Notes under the pieces: model-generated
Databases searched by the model: none
What the model was told of the DNA's origin: nothing
The model's input: only the letters and a program-made list of their open reading frames with translations
In this document: positions 29,246 through 37,260 of the stretch, piece after piece
How the letters are laid out: each line of letters begins with the position of its first letter
How positions within the stretch are numbered: the first letter of the stretch is position 1
Translations under genes and position numbers: made by a program
Assembly (NCBI RefSeq): GCF_033708015.1
Contig: NZ_CP137920.1
Location: 1,860,001 to 1,924,000 of the forward strand
DNA from: Proteus vulgaris
GTDB lineage: Bacteria > Pseudomonadota > Gammaproteobacteria > Enterobacterales > Enterobacteriaceae
DNA length: 64,000 nt
Reading direction: 5' to 3'

Positions 29246-30931
29246 TTATTGAGCTTGTGCGGGTTGCTCAGGAATTAAAATGTCTTGCTCTTCGATAATT
29301 GCTGGATCTTCAGTCATCTCTTCTTGATAACCTTCTTCTGAATAGTCAGAATCATCGTAATCGTAAGATGATGCACCCATACCAAATAACATCGCTGCTA
29401 AACCTAACATTTGAGGCGCTTGGGTCACTTCCATAAACTCATCAAAAGTATAAGTTTTACCATTCATAGTAAACTTATCAGCGGCATAGTTCAGTTTCAT
29501 ACTTAATGCTTTACTATCTTGTGCAAGTAACATCAGAGGTAATGCATCTTTCTCGTCTTGAGAAATTTGATTAATATTTTGCTGTAACTCTGTTTTTAAC
29601 TGTTCAATATCCGCAGCAGTTGCTGCTTCAATTTCTTTTTTCTCTTCATCTGTTAATGCGGTTTCTTGGTAACGAGCCGCATCAAGATATTGAGTGGTGT
29701 TGCGGAATTCAGCTAACATTGGAAGAGATAAATCAATATTGAAATCGATGTTTTTAAACAGAGAGTTAAATAACTCGGCAGGTGATTTCTCTTCATTTTC
29801 TAATACTTTAACGTTAAACGCATTTAAGTCTAAGTTAAAGGTTAGCTTGCTTGCACCGCTTTTATTTGTTAAAGAAGCTTCATCAATACGGAAAACTAAG
29901 CCTTTTTCCAGAACATCACGAACGGCTTGTTCAACGATTTCTGAATTGTCAAAATGTTTTTTATTCCATGGTAATAATGAGTTGTTATAAACTTTGGTTA
30001 ATAACAACATGGCATCAGGATCTGCTTTATCAATTGAATAGCCAAATTTACCTGCACCAAATTCGAGTCCTCCAACATTCAGTGACTTAAAGTAATAAAC
30101 TTGAGAAATGTTAAAGAGTTTATCTTTGATATCACTTTTTGTTGTCAGAGATAAATCTTTTAGTGAGAAATCAGATGCTTTGTCTTTGCTGGTATGTGCA
30201 ATTTCAGCAAAATTTAACAATTGTTCATTAAATAGGTACTGATCGTTATTAACTTTCGTTCCAACAATAGAGCCAGAGATATTTTTAATTGTGAAGGTTT
30301 CATCATTATCTTTAGTCACAACAACTTGATCACCGTTAATTTTGGTTGCAAAGTTTGTTGCATCTTTGTCTGATGAGAACTCAACAGTGATAGGTGTCGT
30401 TTTAACCGTACCACCGTTTTCAGCAAAATCGATAGAGTTTAGTGTTGCGGTACCGGATACTGAACCATCGAACGCTAAAGAGGCGTGATTATTAAAAATA
30501 GATTTTTCTTTAGTCAGTTTGAATAACTCTTTTGTTGAGTTGTTCTCAACCAATGTATTATTCATCGCTGCTAATTTTGGTGCCAGATTAAATTTAGCCA
30601 GATCAGAAAGAGGGAATGGACCATGGTCAATATCTGTAGAGAAGACAATTTCTTCTACTTTTTTGTCTTGGTCTGCATCACTAGCTTCTGGCGAAATCAC
30701 GACAGCAAAGTCTGCATTAGAGGTGAAAACCCCTTTCTTATAGTCACGAATTTCAAGTTTAACATCAGCATCAAACTGTGCATTTTTAGCAAGTTGCGCC
30801 AATTGTTCATTCGCTAATTTCGTTTCTTCCTGTAAGCGACTTTCAATTTTGCTGCCCATGTACCACGACGCACCCGTCCAAACAACACCAAGTGCGACGA
30901 TAACACCAACAGCGACAAGCGATTTCTTCAT
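29246..30931 (-). CDS. ydgA: DUF945 family protein YdgA
   Basis: 561 aa. An N-terminal signal anchor (MKKSLVAVGVIVALGVVWTG, nearly identical to E. coli YdgA) leads to a large, probably periplasmic domain. Conserved DHGPFPLSDLAK matches the family. It is longer than E. coli YdgA (about 500 aa), with an acidic Y/D/E-rich tail after about residue 515 (YDYDDSDYSEEGYQEE). Function not established. It keeps the ydgA-fumC-tus neighbourhood. Confidence 0.92.
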   Translation of the reverse strand: MKKSLVAVGVIVALGVVWTGASWYMGSKIESRLQEETKLANEQLAQLAKNAQFDADVKLEIRDYKKGVFTSNADFAVVISPEASDADQDKKVEEIVFSTDIDHGPFPLSDLAKFNLAPKLAAMNNTLVENNSTKELFKLTKEKSIFNNHASLAFDGSVSGTATLNSIDFAENGGTVKTTPITVEFSSDKDATNFATKINGDQVVVTKDNDETFTIKNISGSIVGTKVNNDQYLFNEQLLNFAEIAHTSKDKASDFSLKDLSLTTKSDIKDKLFNISQVYYFKSLNVGGLEFGAGKFGYSIDKADPDAMLLLTKVYNNSLLPWNKKHFDNSEIVEQAVRDVLEKGLVFRIDEASLTNKSGASKLTFNLDLNAFNVKVLENEEKSPAELFNSLFKNIDFNIDLSLPMLAEFRNTTQYLDAARYQETALTDEEKKEIEAATAADIEQLKTELQQNINQISQDEKDALPLMLLAQDSKALSMKLNYAADKFTMNGKTYTFDEFMEVTQAPQMLGLAAMLFGMGASSYDYDDSDYSEEGYQEEMTEDPAIIEEQDILIPEQPAQAQ

Positions 30932-31501
30932 AATTCTAGTCCATCCTCTGTGTACATCTGGCGATGTACGTTATAAAGGCTGTTTTTGTAACCCTTAAAC
31001 AACCCGTTAAATTAGTGATAAATTTAAATATAGACAATCCACATATATACATCGCCATCTATATTAACCGTAAATATAGATTTAGTGGAATAAAATCGCA
31101 ATCAGAACTTACTTATTTAATCGCTAACATAATGAGTTTAAAGCAAAATGAATATGATTTATAAGATAATTTAACGCAAGATTAAAATTCTTTTTTCTTA
31201 CTCATTTTTAGATTTAGACAATATTTAATTGTGATGTAATTCTATTTATGATGAATAATAAAGGCTCATAATAAGTATGGGTATAAATATGAAAGCTTAA
31301 ATAATAGCATTGGCAATAAAATAGGGTTGCTAACTGTATTTTTCAAAAAAATCAACAGATTTCATTCTGTTATAAATTCCATAAGCTCGCTTTAGCTCTC
31401 ATATTTATTATTCTGTTTATGGCATGATATTGGCATCCGAGTTATTTACTAGAAAATGATCCGGAATTAATCAATTATTCTGTGTACTTAAGGAGATTGA
31501 A
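30932..31501. other. 570-bp intergenic region between ydgA and fumC
   Basis: Divergent promoters of ydgA and fumC presumably lie here. A perfect hairpin (30952-30969) occurs in the ydgA leader. A 66-codon frame at 30964-31164 has no ribosome site and looks random. In E. coli manA and fumA occupy this interval; neither is here. Otherwise AT-rich without recognised features. Confidence 0.5.
30952..30969 (-). promoter_or_regulatory. Perfect short hairpin in the ydgA 5' leader
   Basis: GTACATC (30952-30958), loop TGGC, GATGTAC (30963-30969), 20 bp before the ydgA start. It could be an operator or an RNA hairpin; no regulator assigned. Confidence 0.3.
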
Positions 31502-32899
31502 ATGGCAGCCACTCGCATTGAAAAAGACTCAATGGGGCAAATCGAAGTACCCGCTGACCAGTTATGGGGAGCTCAAACGCAGCGTTCTCTTGAACACTTC
31601 CGTATTTCAGTTGAAAAAATGCCTGTTGCACTTATCCACGCGCTTGCTATCACGAAGAAAGCCGCCGCGGGTGTTAACATGGATTTAGGTTTATTACCCA
31701 AAGAACGCGCTGATGCAATTATCGCCGCTGCAGATGAAGTGCTGGCAGGTAAACATCCAACTGAATTCCCATTAGCAATCTGGCAGACCGGTTCTGGCAC
31801 TCAATCAAATATGAATATGAATGAAGTGTTAGCGAACCGTGGTAGTGAGATACTCGGTGGTATTCGTGGCATGGAACGCAAAATCCATCCGAACGACGAT
31901 GTTAACAAAAGTCAGAGTTCAAATGATGTGTTCCCAACGGCCATGCATGTTGCTGCTGTTATTGCATTACGTCAGGATTTACTGCCAGAATTAAAATCAT
32001 TATTGAAAGTATTCAAAGAGAAAGCAGAAGCTTTCCATGACATCGTTAAAATTGGTCGTACTCACCTGCAAGATGCGACACCGCTGACGTTAGGCCAAGA
32101 GATCTCTGGTTGGGCGGCTATGCTTGAGCACAACATCAAACATATCGATGATTCAATTCCTCATGTTTGTGAATTAGCGCTAGGGGGGACAGCTGTTGGG
32201 ACAGGGCTAAATACCCATCCAGAGTATGCTGTTCGTGTTGCTAAACGTATCGCTGAATTATCAGGTCAGCCTTTTGTAACGGCGCCTAATAAATTTGAAG
32301 CATTAGCAACTTGTGATGCATTAGTCCATTCACATGGTGCCTTAAAAGGGTTGGCCGCATCATTAATGAAGATCGCTAACGACGTGCGTTGGTTAGCATC
32401 TGGTCCTCGTTGTGGTATTGGCGAAATCGCTATCCCAGAAAACGAACCAGGTAGTTCCATCATGCCAGGTAAAGTTAACCCAACACAATGTGAAGCATTA
32501 ACAATGTTATGTGCTCAAGTTATGGGTAATGACGTTGCTATTAATATTGGTGGTGCATCAGGTAACTTTGAACTGAACGTTTATCGTCCAATGATCATTG
32601 ATAACTTCTTACAATCAGTCCGCTTACTGGCTGATGGTATGCGTAGTTTCAATGAGCACTGTGCAATTGGTATTGAGCCAAATCGTGAACGTATCAATAA
32701 ACTACTGCATGAATCATTAATGCTAGTGACGGCGCTAAATACTCATATCGGTTACGATAAAGCAGCTGAAATTGCGAAGAAAGCGCATAAAGAAGGCTTA
32801 ACACTGAAAGAATCTGCACTGAAACTGAACTACCTGACATCGGAAGAATTCGATAGCTGGGTACGTCCAGAAGATATGGTTGGTAGCATGAAAAAATAA
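31502..32899 (+). CDS. fumC: Fumarate hydratase class II
   Basis: 465 aa. Oxygen-stable, iron-free fumarase interconverting fumarate and malate. The superfamily signature [11 protein letters not shown] is intact, along with [11 protein letters not shown] and [16 protein letters not shown] carrying the catalytic histidine. AAGGAG lies 8 bp before the ATG. Neighbour of tus as in E. coli. A hairpin (32895-32917) overlaps the stop codon and a terminator follows. Confidence 0.97.
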   Translation: MAATRIEKDSMGQIEVPADQLWGAQTQRSLEHFRISVEKMPVALIHALAITKKAAAGVNMDLGLLPKERADAIIAAADEVLAGKHPTEFPLAIWQTGSGTQSNMNMNEVLANRGSEILGGIRGMERKIHPNDDVNKSQSSNDVFPTAMHVAAVIALRQDLLPELKSLLKVFKEKAEAFHDIVKIGRTHLQDATPLTLGQEISGWAAMLEHNIKHIDDSIPHVCELALGGTAVGTGLNTHPEYAVRVAKRIAELSGQPFVTAPNKFEALATCDALVHSHGALKGLAASLMKIANDVRWLASGPRCGIGEIAIPENEPGSSIMPGKVNPTQCEALTMLCAQVMGNDVAINIGGASGNFELNVYRPMIIDNFLQSVRLLADGMRSFNEHCAIGIEPNRERINKLLHESLMLVTALNTHIGYDKAAEIAKKAHKEGLTLKESALKLNYLTSEEFDSWVRPEDMVGSMKK

Positions 32900-32928
32900 G
32901 TGTTAAATACACTTATTTCGCCAATATT

Positions 32929-32955
32929 AAATCCCGCTTAATGGCGGGATTTTTA
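32929..32955 (+). terminator. Terminator of fumC
   Basis: AAATCCCGC (32929-32937) pairs with GCGGGATTT (32944-32952), 6-nt loop, then TT. The stem shows that an ATG at 32941 lies inside it and is not the start of the next gene. Confidence 0.85.
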
Positions 32956-32973
32956 GATCTTATAGGAAAAATA

Positions 32974-33333
32974 ATGACTGAAGAAATTACGTTTACTGCG
33001 ACAGAAGTCAATTGCTATGTTGAAGATGATGTCACCATTATCGGAATAGGGGATGATGCTGTTTCTCCTGAGCATTTCATTATTCTTTCAAGATTTGATG
33101 AAGAAGATGAAGATATTGATAATTCAATTGGTTTAATGACTTATTTATCTGATATTGAAGCCATTAATATGCTCGAAAAAATCACCCTAGATCGAAAAAA
33201 TATTACCTTTGTATTAAAAAACGCGTTGGTGATAACAATCCATTTAGATATTGAAGACAACCACTTTGCTCAGCTTAATGATTATCTTCAGCAAATTCTT
33301 CTAGGAAGCTCAATTAAACTGATTGAAAAATAA
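32974..33333 (+). CDS. Imm10-like immunity family protein (probable)
   Basis: 119 aa from ATG 32974, chosen because AGGAAA precedes it and the upstream frame runs through the fumC terminator. Acidic, no signal peptide. The pattern of alternating strands with PEHFIILSRFDEEDEDIDN and a final helix NDYLQQILLG resembles immunity protein 10 family members, which neutralise contact-delivered toxins. No toxin gene is nearby, so it may be an orphan immunity gene. The family call is by recall and tentative. Confidence 0.65.
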   Translation: MTEEITFTATEVNCYVEDDVTIIGIGDDAVSPEHFIILSRFDEEDEDIDNSIGLMTYLSDIEAINMLEKITLDRKNITFVLKNALVITIHLDIEDNHFAQLNDYLQQILLGSSIKLIEK

Positions 33334-33341
33334 CAAGTTCT

Positions 33342-34271
33342 CTATTTTTCAAGATACAAATGCATTCTTGGAATAATTAATTGTAGCTTTTTAGCTTTAG
33401 GGCGATGGCGAATTTGAATGTTGTCGGCATCATAATCAGGAAGTTCGCCTATAACTGGTTTAAAGTCGCTTTCTTTATCAATATAGAAAGCGAATAAAGG
33501 CAAGGGGCACGCATATTGCACTTGCTTTTGTTGTTCTGAATACCAAACACGTGCAATAGGTTGTACTTTGACAGGGCGCTTTATTTTTAATTTTGCATTT
33601 TCAGGTAACTGAGAAAGCGTGATGATCTCTTTATCGAGACGTTCAGCCCATTGTTCACGGGTATAGGGAGGGACAGCACGATTGGCTTCACGACTTTTTT
33701 CTAATTGAGACAGAACATCGTTACGCGTTAGATTTTTAATAATATTCTTATTAGCCCAACCAAAACGTACTGTATCTGGATCAGACAGTAGGGTGAGGGT
33801 ACGATAAGCATTGAGTGTAATTAAGCCTTTTAATTGGTTGTGGACGAAATCAAACCGTTCTTCCTTTGATATACCTGACTCTTTAGTGACAATATTGGAA
33901 AGCTGTTTTTTCAATAAATTTATTTGCTCAATTTGTTTTTTTACAGACTTAAATGTGTGGTTATCCGTACTAAAGCAGAGTACACCGGGTAAACGAATAG
34001 CACGTTTACTACTGATGTGTGGGGCATTGTCATAAATAAACAAGTTGGCTATAAGTTTTAAGGAAAGATCCAGCGCATCTTCGTTGTAACTTGGTGACAC
34101 TGTAACGTAAGTTACTTCATCGTGTTCTTCTTCTTTACTTACATCAGGTAATTCAAATACAACAGATGGCAGTAAAGTTAACGTTCTAAGCGAAGTCGAT
34201 AACGTTTCAATTTCTGCTTCTAACAGTTTAAAGCAACGGTTAAATTGCTCGATTAAATTATACTTGTTCAC
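33342..34271 (-). CDS. tus: DNA replication terminus site-binding protein Tus
   Basis: 309 aa from a GTG start (34271). It binds Ter sites as a monomer and blocks DnaB helicase from one side. Blocks identical or near-identical to E. coli Tus include LITLNAYRTLTLL, RFGWANKNIIKNL and NAKLKIKRPVKVQPIARVWY. A Ter site lies 14-36 bp upstream, matching the autoregulatory TerB-tus arrangement in E. coli. It converges with the Imm10-like gene with an 8-bp gap and no clear terminator. Confidence 0.97.
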   Translation of the reverse strand: MNKYNLIEQFNRCFKLLEAEIETLSTSLRTLTLLPSVVFELPDVSKEEEHDEVTYVTVSPSYNEDALDLSLKLIANLFIYDNAPHISSKRAIRLPGVLCFSTDNHTFKSVKKQIEQINLLKKQLSNIVTKESGISKEERFDFVHNQLKGLITLNAYRTLTLLSDPDTVRFGWANKNIIKNLTRNDVLSQLEKSREANRAVPPYTREQWAERLDKEIITLSQLPENAKLKIKRPVKVQPIARVWYSEQQKQVQYACPLPLFAFYIDKESDFKPVIGELPDYDADNIQIRHRPKAKKLQLIIPRMHLYLEK

Positions 34272-34284
34272 TCTGATATCCTTA

Positions 34285-34307
34285 TTTAGTTACAACATAC
34301 AATTAGC
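34285..34307 (-). other. Ter replication fork arrest site at tus
   Basis: Read on the minus strand: GTATGTTGTAACTAAA, with core GTTGTAAC at 34296-34289 and the G that pairs with the locking cytosine conserved. This is nearly the same as E. coli TerB and lies in the tus leader. By analogy its non-permissive face points right, so it stops forks travelling toward lower coordinates, i.e. forks that have passed dif. Tus binding here should also repress tus. Confidence 0.93.
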
Positions 34308-34381
34308 TTTTACTTAAAACACTACATTAACTTCAGTGAAAAGTACATTGCTCGATAGGGGAAAATGCGAAAAACACGGTA

Positions 34382-34401
34382 TACTGTTTTTATATACAGT
34401 A
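34382..34401. promoter_or_regulatory. Near-consensus LexA (SOS) box upstream of tus
   Basis: TACTGTTTTTATATACAGTA: both CTGT/ACAG halves with the 8-bp spacer, and the flanking TA/TA, as in the E. coli SOS box. It lies about 110 bp upstream of the tus start and about 75 bp beyond the Ter site, inside a gap with no recognised SOS gene. A 27-codon frame opening with ATG 34406 follows but lacks a ribosome site. Confidence 0.75.
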
Positions 34402-34407
34402 TACCAT

Positions 34408-34562
34408 GAAAATAGACTCTTATTACGGTTTTGTGGAACAATCTCTAATAATAACGATGTTCAAAAGCAGAAATATAATAAGGTTCTAACAAATCAACAT
34501 AATAGCCACTTGACTAGTTTTAGTTAATAAACTCCAAGTCAACAATATCAAAAATACCGTGT
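34408..34562. other. Non-coding stretch beyond the LexA box
   Basis: AT-rich, no frame with a ribosome site. It ends at the 3' end of the small secreted-peptide gene. With the Ter and LexA sites it makes up the 290-bp gap upstream of tus. Confidence 0.4.
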
Positions 34563-34697
34563 TTATTGATTTTGTACCCATACATCATCGCCACAATTAG
34601 GATGTGTCGGTGGACATTCTGAAGAAGCGATAGCTGTTGTTGAGAGTAAAACAAGAGAAATAGAAAGTGTCATAAGTAGCTTTTTAAAATAATTCAT
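34563..34697 (-). CDS. Small secreted peptide gene (44 codons)
   Basis: 44 aa, MNYFKKLLMTLSISLVLLST and on, with an excellent ribosome site AAAGGAG 7 bp before the ATG. Residues 1-24 make a classic signal peptide (two lysines, hydrophobic core, cut at AIA/SS). The mature product would be about 20 residues, SSECPPTHPNCGDDVWVQNQ, with two cysteines. It sits next to ynfM where E. coli has the small stress genes asr and ydgU, but is unlike Asr. Function unknown. The ribosome site plus signal peptide make it probably real. Confidence 0.7.
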   Translation of the reverse strand: MNYFKKLLMTLSISLVLLSTTAIASSECPPTHPNCGDDVWVQNQ

Positions 34698-34806
34698 TAT
34701 CTTTCTCCTTTATAGTTGGTTTGTCATTGCCATCTTAAAAAAGGAGAAAAATGCAATCAATATTATTAATTATCAACTGGCTATCAATTTTTATTGATGT
34801 CGGTAA

Positions 34807-36093
34807 TTAATTTATAAGCGTACTGTTTAAGCGCAATGCAATTAAAAGCGCAAAAGTCATTAATAAGGCAATAAATAGTCCGACACCAAGCCAACCGAAA
34901 CTCACCCAAAATAATCCACCCACGGTGCCTGCAAGGCTAGATCCCGCATAGTAAGTAAAAAGATAAAGTGAAGAGGCTTGGGCTTTTCCTCGTTTAGCTC
35001 GACGGCCTACCCAACTGCTTGCGACTGCATGTGCAGCAAAGAACCCCGTCGTTAAAATAAGCATCCCAATAAAAATAAAAGGTAGTGATTCAATCAAAGT
35101 AATCAATATGCCAATTAACATCATTGAGATCCCAGCAATGAAGACTTTACCTAACCCGTATTTAGTGGTTAATAAACCTGCTTTAGATGCACTATAAGTA
35201 CCACTTAAATAGACGATAGAAATCAGACCCACAGTCGTTTGACTTAATGAATAGGGAGCATCTAATAAACGGTAGCCTATATAGTTAAATAAAGTGACAA
35301 AACCGCCCATTAATAAACCACCTTCAATAAATAACAAAGGCAACCCCTTATCTCTAAAATGCAATTTAGTGGTAATCAGAAGATTACGAGGTTTTAATGC
35401 GGTCGGTCTAAAGTGCTGTGAAGCAGGTAATATTTTCCAGAAAGTAATCGCAGCAAAAAGGGCAAAAATACCCAGAATAACAACAGATAAACGCCAAGAG
35501 TAATAATCACTTAATACCCCTGTAATAACACGTCCGCTCATTCCTCCAATCGAGTTCCCACTAATATATAAACCCATTGATAATGCGAGATAAGCAGGGT
35601 GAATTTCTTCACTTAAATAGGTCATTGCCACTGCTGCAACGCCACTTAGTGAAAGTCCAACTAAAGCTCGTGTAATTAAAATACCTGTCCAACTATTCAT
35701 GGTCGCACTTAATAATGTAAAAAATGCAGCGCAAAATAGTGCGATAACCATGACATTTTTACGACCAAAGGCATCTGAAAGTGGACCTGTAATTAATAAT
35801 CCACATGCCATTAAAGCGGTTGAAAGTGAAAGCGCTAAACTACTGGTTGCAGGGCTGACAGAAAATTCGTTAGATAATACTGGCAATATGGGTTGCACAA
35901 AATAGAGTAAGGCAAATGTCGCTAAACCAACCATAAAAAATGACACTGTCACTTTTATATACAGTGCATCATCACGTTGAATATAGTGTTTAGGGTTAGA
36001 TTGGTGTTGAGCAGGCTTTTCTATACTAGATGTATTGTCTGAAATATCAGTGCCTAAGCTCATATTTTTACTGTCTATTTCATGAGTATCCAT
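34807..36093 (-). CDS. ynfM: MFS transporter YnfM
   Basis: 428 aa with twelve membrane segments after a polar N-terminal tail of about 45 residues. MFS motif GPLSDAFGRKNVMV and conserved YLSEEIHPAYLALSMGLYISGNSIGGMSGR match E. coli YnfM throughout. It is a putative drug or sugar efflux carrier. Divergent from ynfL, a LysR gene that probably regulates it; the 124-bp gap holds both promoters. Confidence 0.93.
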   Translation of the reverse strand: MDTHEIDSKNMSLGTDISDNTSSIEKPAQHQSNPKHYIQRDDALYIKVTVSFFMVGLATFALLYFVQPILPVLSNEFSVSPATSSLALSLSTALMACGLLITGPLSDAFGRKNVMVIALFCAAFFTLLSATMNSWTGILITRALVGLSLSGVAAVAMTYLSEEIHPAYLALSMGLYISGNSIGGMSGRVITGVLSDYYSWRLSVVILGIFALFAAITFWKILPASQHFRPTALKPRNLLITTKLHFRDKGLPLLFIEGGLLMGGFVTLFNYIGYRLLDAPYSLSQTTVGLISIVYLSGTYSASKAGLLTTKYGLGKVFIAGISMMLIGILITLIESLPFIFIGMLILTTGFFAAHAVASSWVGRRAKRGKAQASSLYLFTYYAGSSLAGTVGGLFWVSFGWLGVGLFIALLMTFALLIALRLNSTLIN

Positions 36094-36217
36094 TTTGATT
36101 AACTTCCATTACTTAAATTTGATTTATGTCAATGTTAGAAATATTTGATTTTTTTGTCTAATATATTAATCATTAGAAATAAGACTTTTAAAATATCAAT
36201 AATAATATGAGAGAAAT

Positions 36218-37132
36218 ATGAATATTGAACTTAGGCATTTACGCTACTTTATTGCCGTTGCAGAGGAGCTTCACTTTGGTAAAGCGGCTGAAAGATTAAA
36301 TATTTCTCAGCCACCTTTAAGTCAACAAATACAATCACTTGAAAGAGAAATAGGCGCTCGGCTTTTAGAGCGAACTAACCGAACTGTTTCATTAACACCC
36401 GCAGGACAAATGTTTTTAAAAGAGTCGTATCAAATTATGGCGCAGGTCAACGCAGCCGCAACGCGTGCAGCTAGAATGGAAAAAGGCGAGTTAGGTGAAA
36501 TTTCAATTGGTTTTACTTCAACAACACCTTTTATGCATTTAGTGACTTTAAGTTTGCGACAGTTTAGAGAAAATTACCCAGAAGTGGGTATTCATATGCA
36601 TCAAATGAATACAAAACAACAGATATCGCCGTTACTGACGGGGAGAATTGATCTGGGGATCATGCGAAACACGACATTACCGGAAAATTTGCACCACCAG
36701 CTGTTGTTTCGAGAGCCTTTTATTTTGGCGGTTTATGAGGGACACCCTCTGCTTGCTTACAAAGAAACAGGCGTTAATATTCAAGATATTGGGCAATATC
36801 CTTTTGTTTTTTTTGAAAGAGATGTTGGTACCGCACTTTATGATGAAATTATTCAACTGCTTAGTTTGTCTGGAATTACGCCAACAATCGCGCAAGAAGC
36901 GGGTGAGGCAATGACAATCTTAGGGTTAGTTGCAGCTGGGCTTGGAATTTCTATTGTGACAAAATCATTTACGCGAATGAAAGTTGATGGGGTGCATTAT
37001 CTGCACTTTGCAAATTCTCAGGCGTTCTCTGAAGTATGGTTAGTTTCACATAATAAACGGGCTATTCCAGCCGCGGCGAATCGATTAACGCAATTGCTGC
37101 TAAAAAATATCTTAGATCACCAAAAATCTTGA
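36218..37132 (+). CDS. ynfL: LysR-type regulator YnfL
   Basis: 304 aa. LysR helix-turn-helix at residues about 1-60 (MNIELRHLRYFIAVAEELHFG, SQPPLSQQIQSLE) and an effector-binding domain of the BenM/CbbR type after it. Divergent position next to ynfM is conserved in E. coli and suggests control of that transporter. No ligand known. Confidence 0.92.
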   Translation: MNIELRHLRYFIAVAEELHFGKAAERLNISQPPLSQQIQSLEREIGARLLERTNRTVSLTPAGQMFLKESYQIMAQVNAAATRAARMEKGELGEISIGFTSTTPFMHLVTLSLRQFRENYPEVGIHMHQMNTKQQISPLLTGRIDLGIMRNTTLPENLHHQLLFREPFILAVYEGHPLLAYKETGVNIQDIGQYPFVFFERDVGTALYDEIIQLLSLSGITPTIAQEAGEAMTILGLVAAGLGISIVTKSFTRMKVDGVHYLHFANSQAFSEVWLVSHNKRAIPAAANRLTQLLLKNILDHQKS

Positions 37133-37260
37133 TTTATCTGTGTTTTTGATCACGCTTTTTATGTAAGTATTGTACAATTATCACAATTTGACGACATAAT
37201 CGGTAATGAATTATTTGGAGCCTCGAATTAATTATGGCTCTTTAATTAAGGATACACTCA

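Larger units (their letters stand above)
34372..34564. repeat. Widely spaced 11-bp inverted repeat
   Basis: AAACACGGTAT (34372-34382) and ATACCGTGTTT (34554-34564) are exact reverse complements 171 bp apart, flanking the LexA box. Could be ends of a small decayed element or coincidence. Confidence 0.35.

Noticed and set aside
30964-31164. 66-codon frame between ydgA and fumC
   Set aside because: No ribosome site, no family resemblance, random-looking AT-rich composition, and overlap with the ydgA leader hairpin.
32941-32973. Earlier ATG start for the Imm10-like gene
   Set aside because: It lies inside the fumC terminator stem; ATG 32974 has its own ribosome site.
34336-34527. 63-codon frame across the LexA box
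   Set aside because: Runs through the operator, no ribosome site and no recognisable protein. The 27-codon frame from 34406 looked faintly UmuD-like (VEQSL) but is too short to support.
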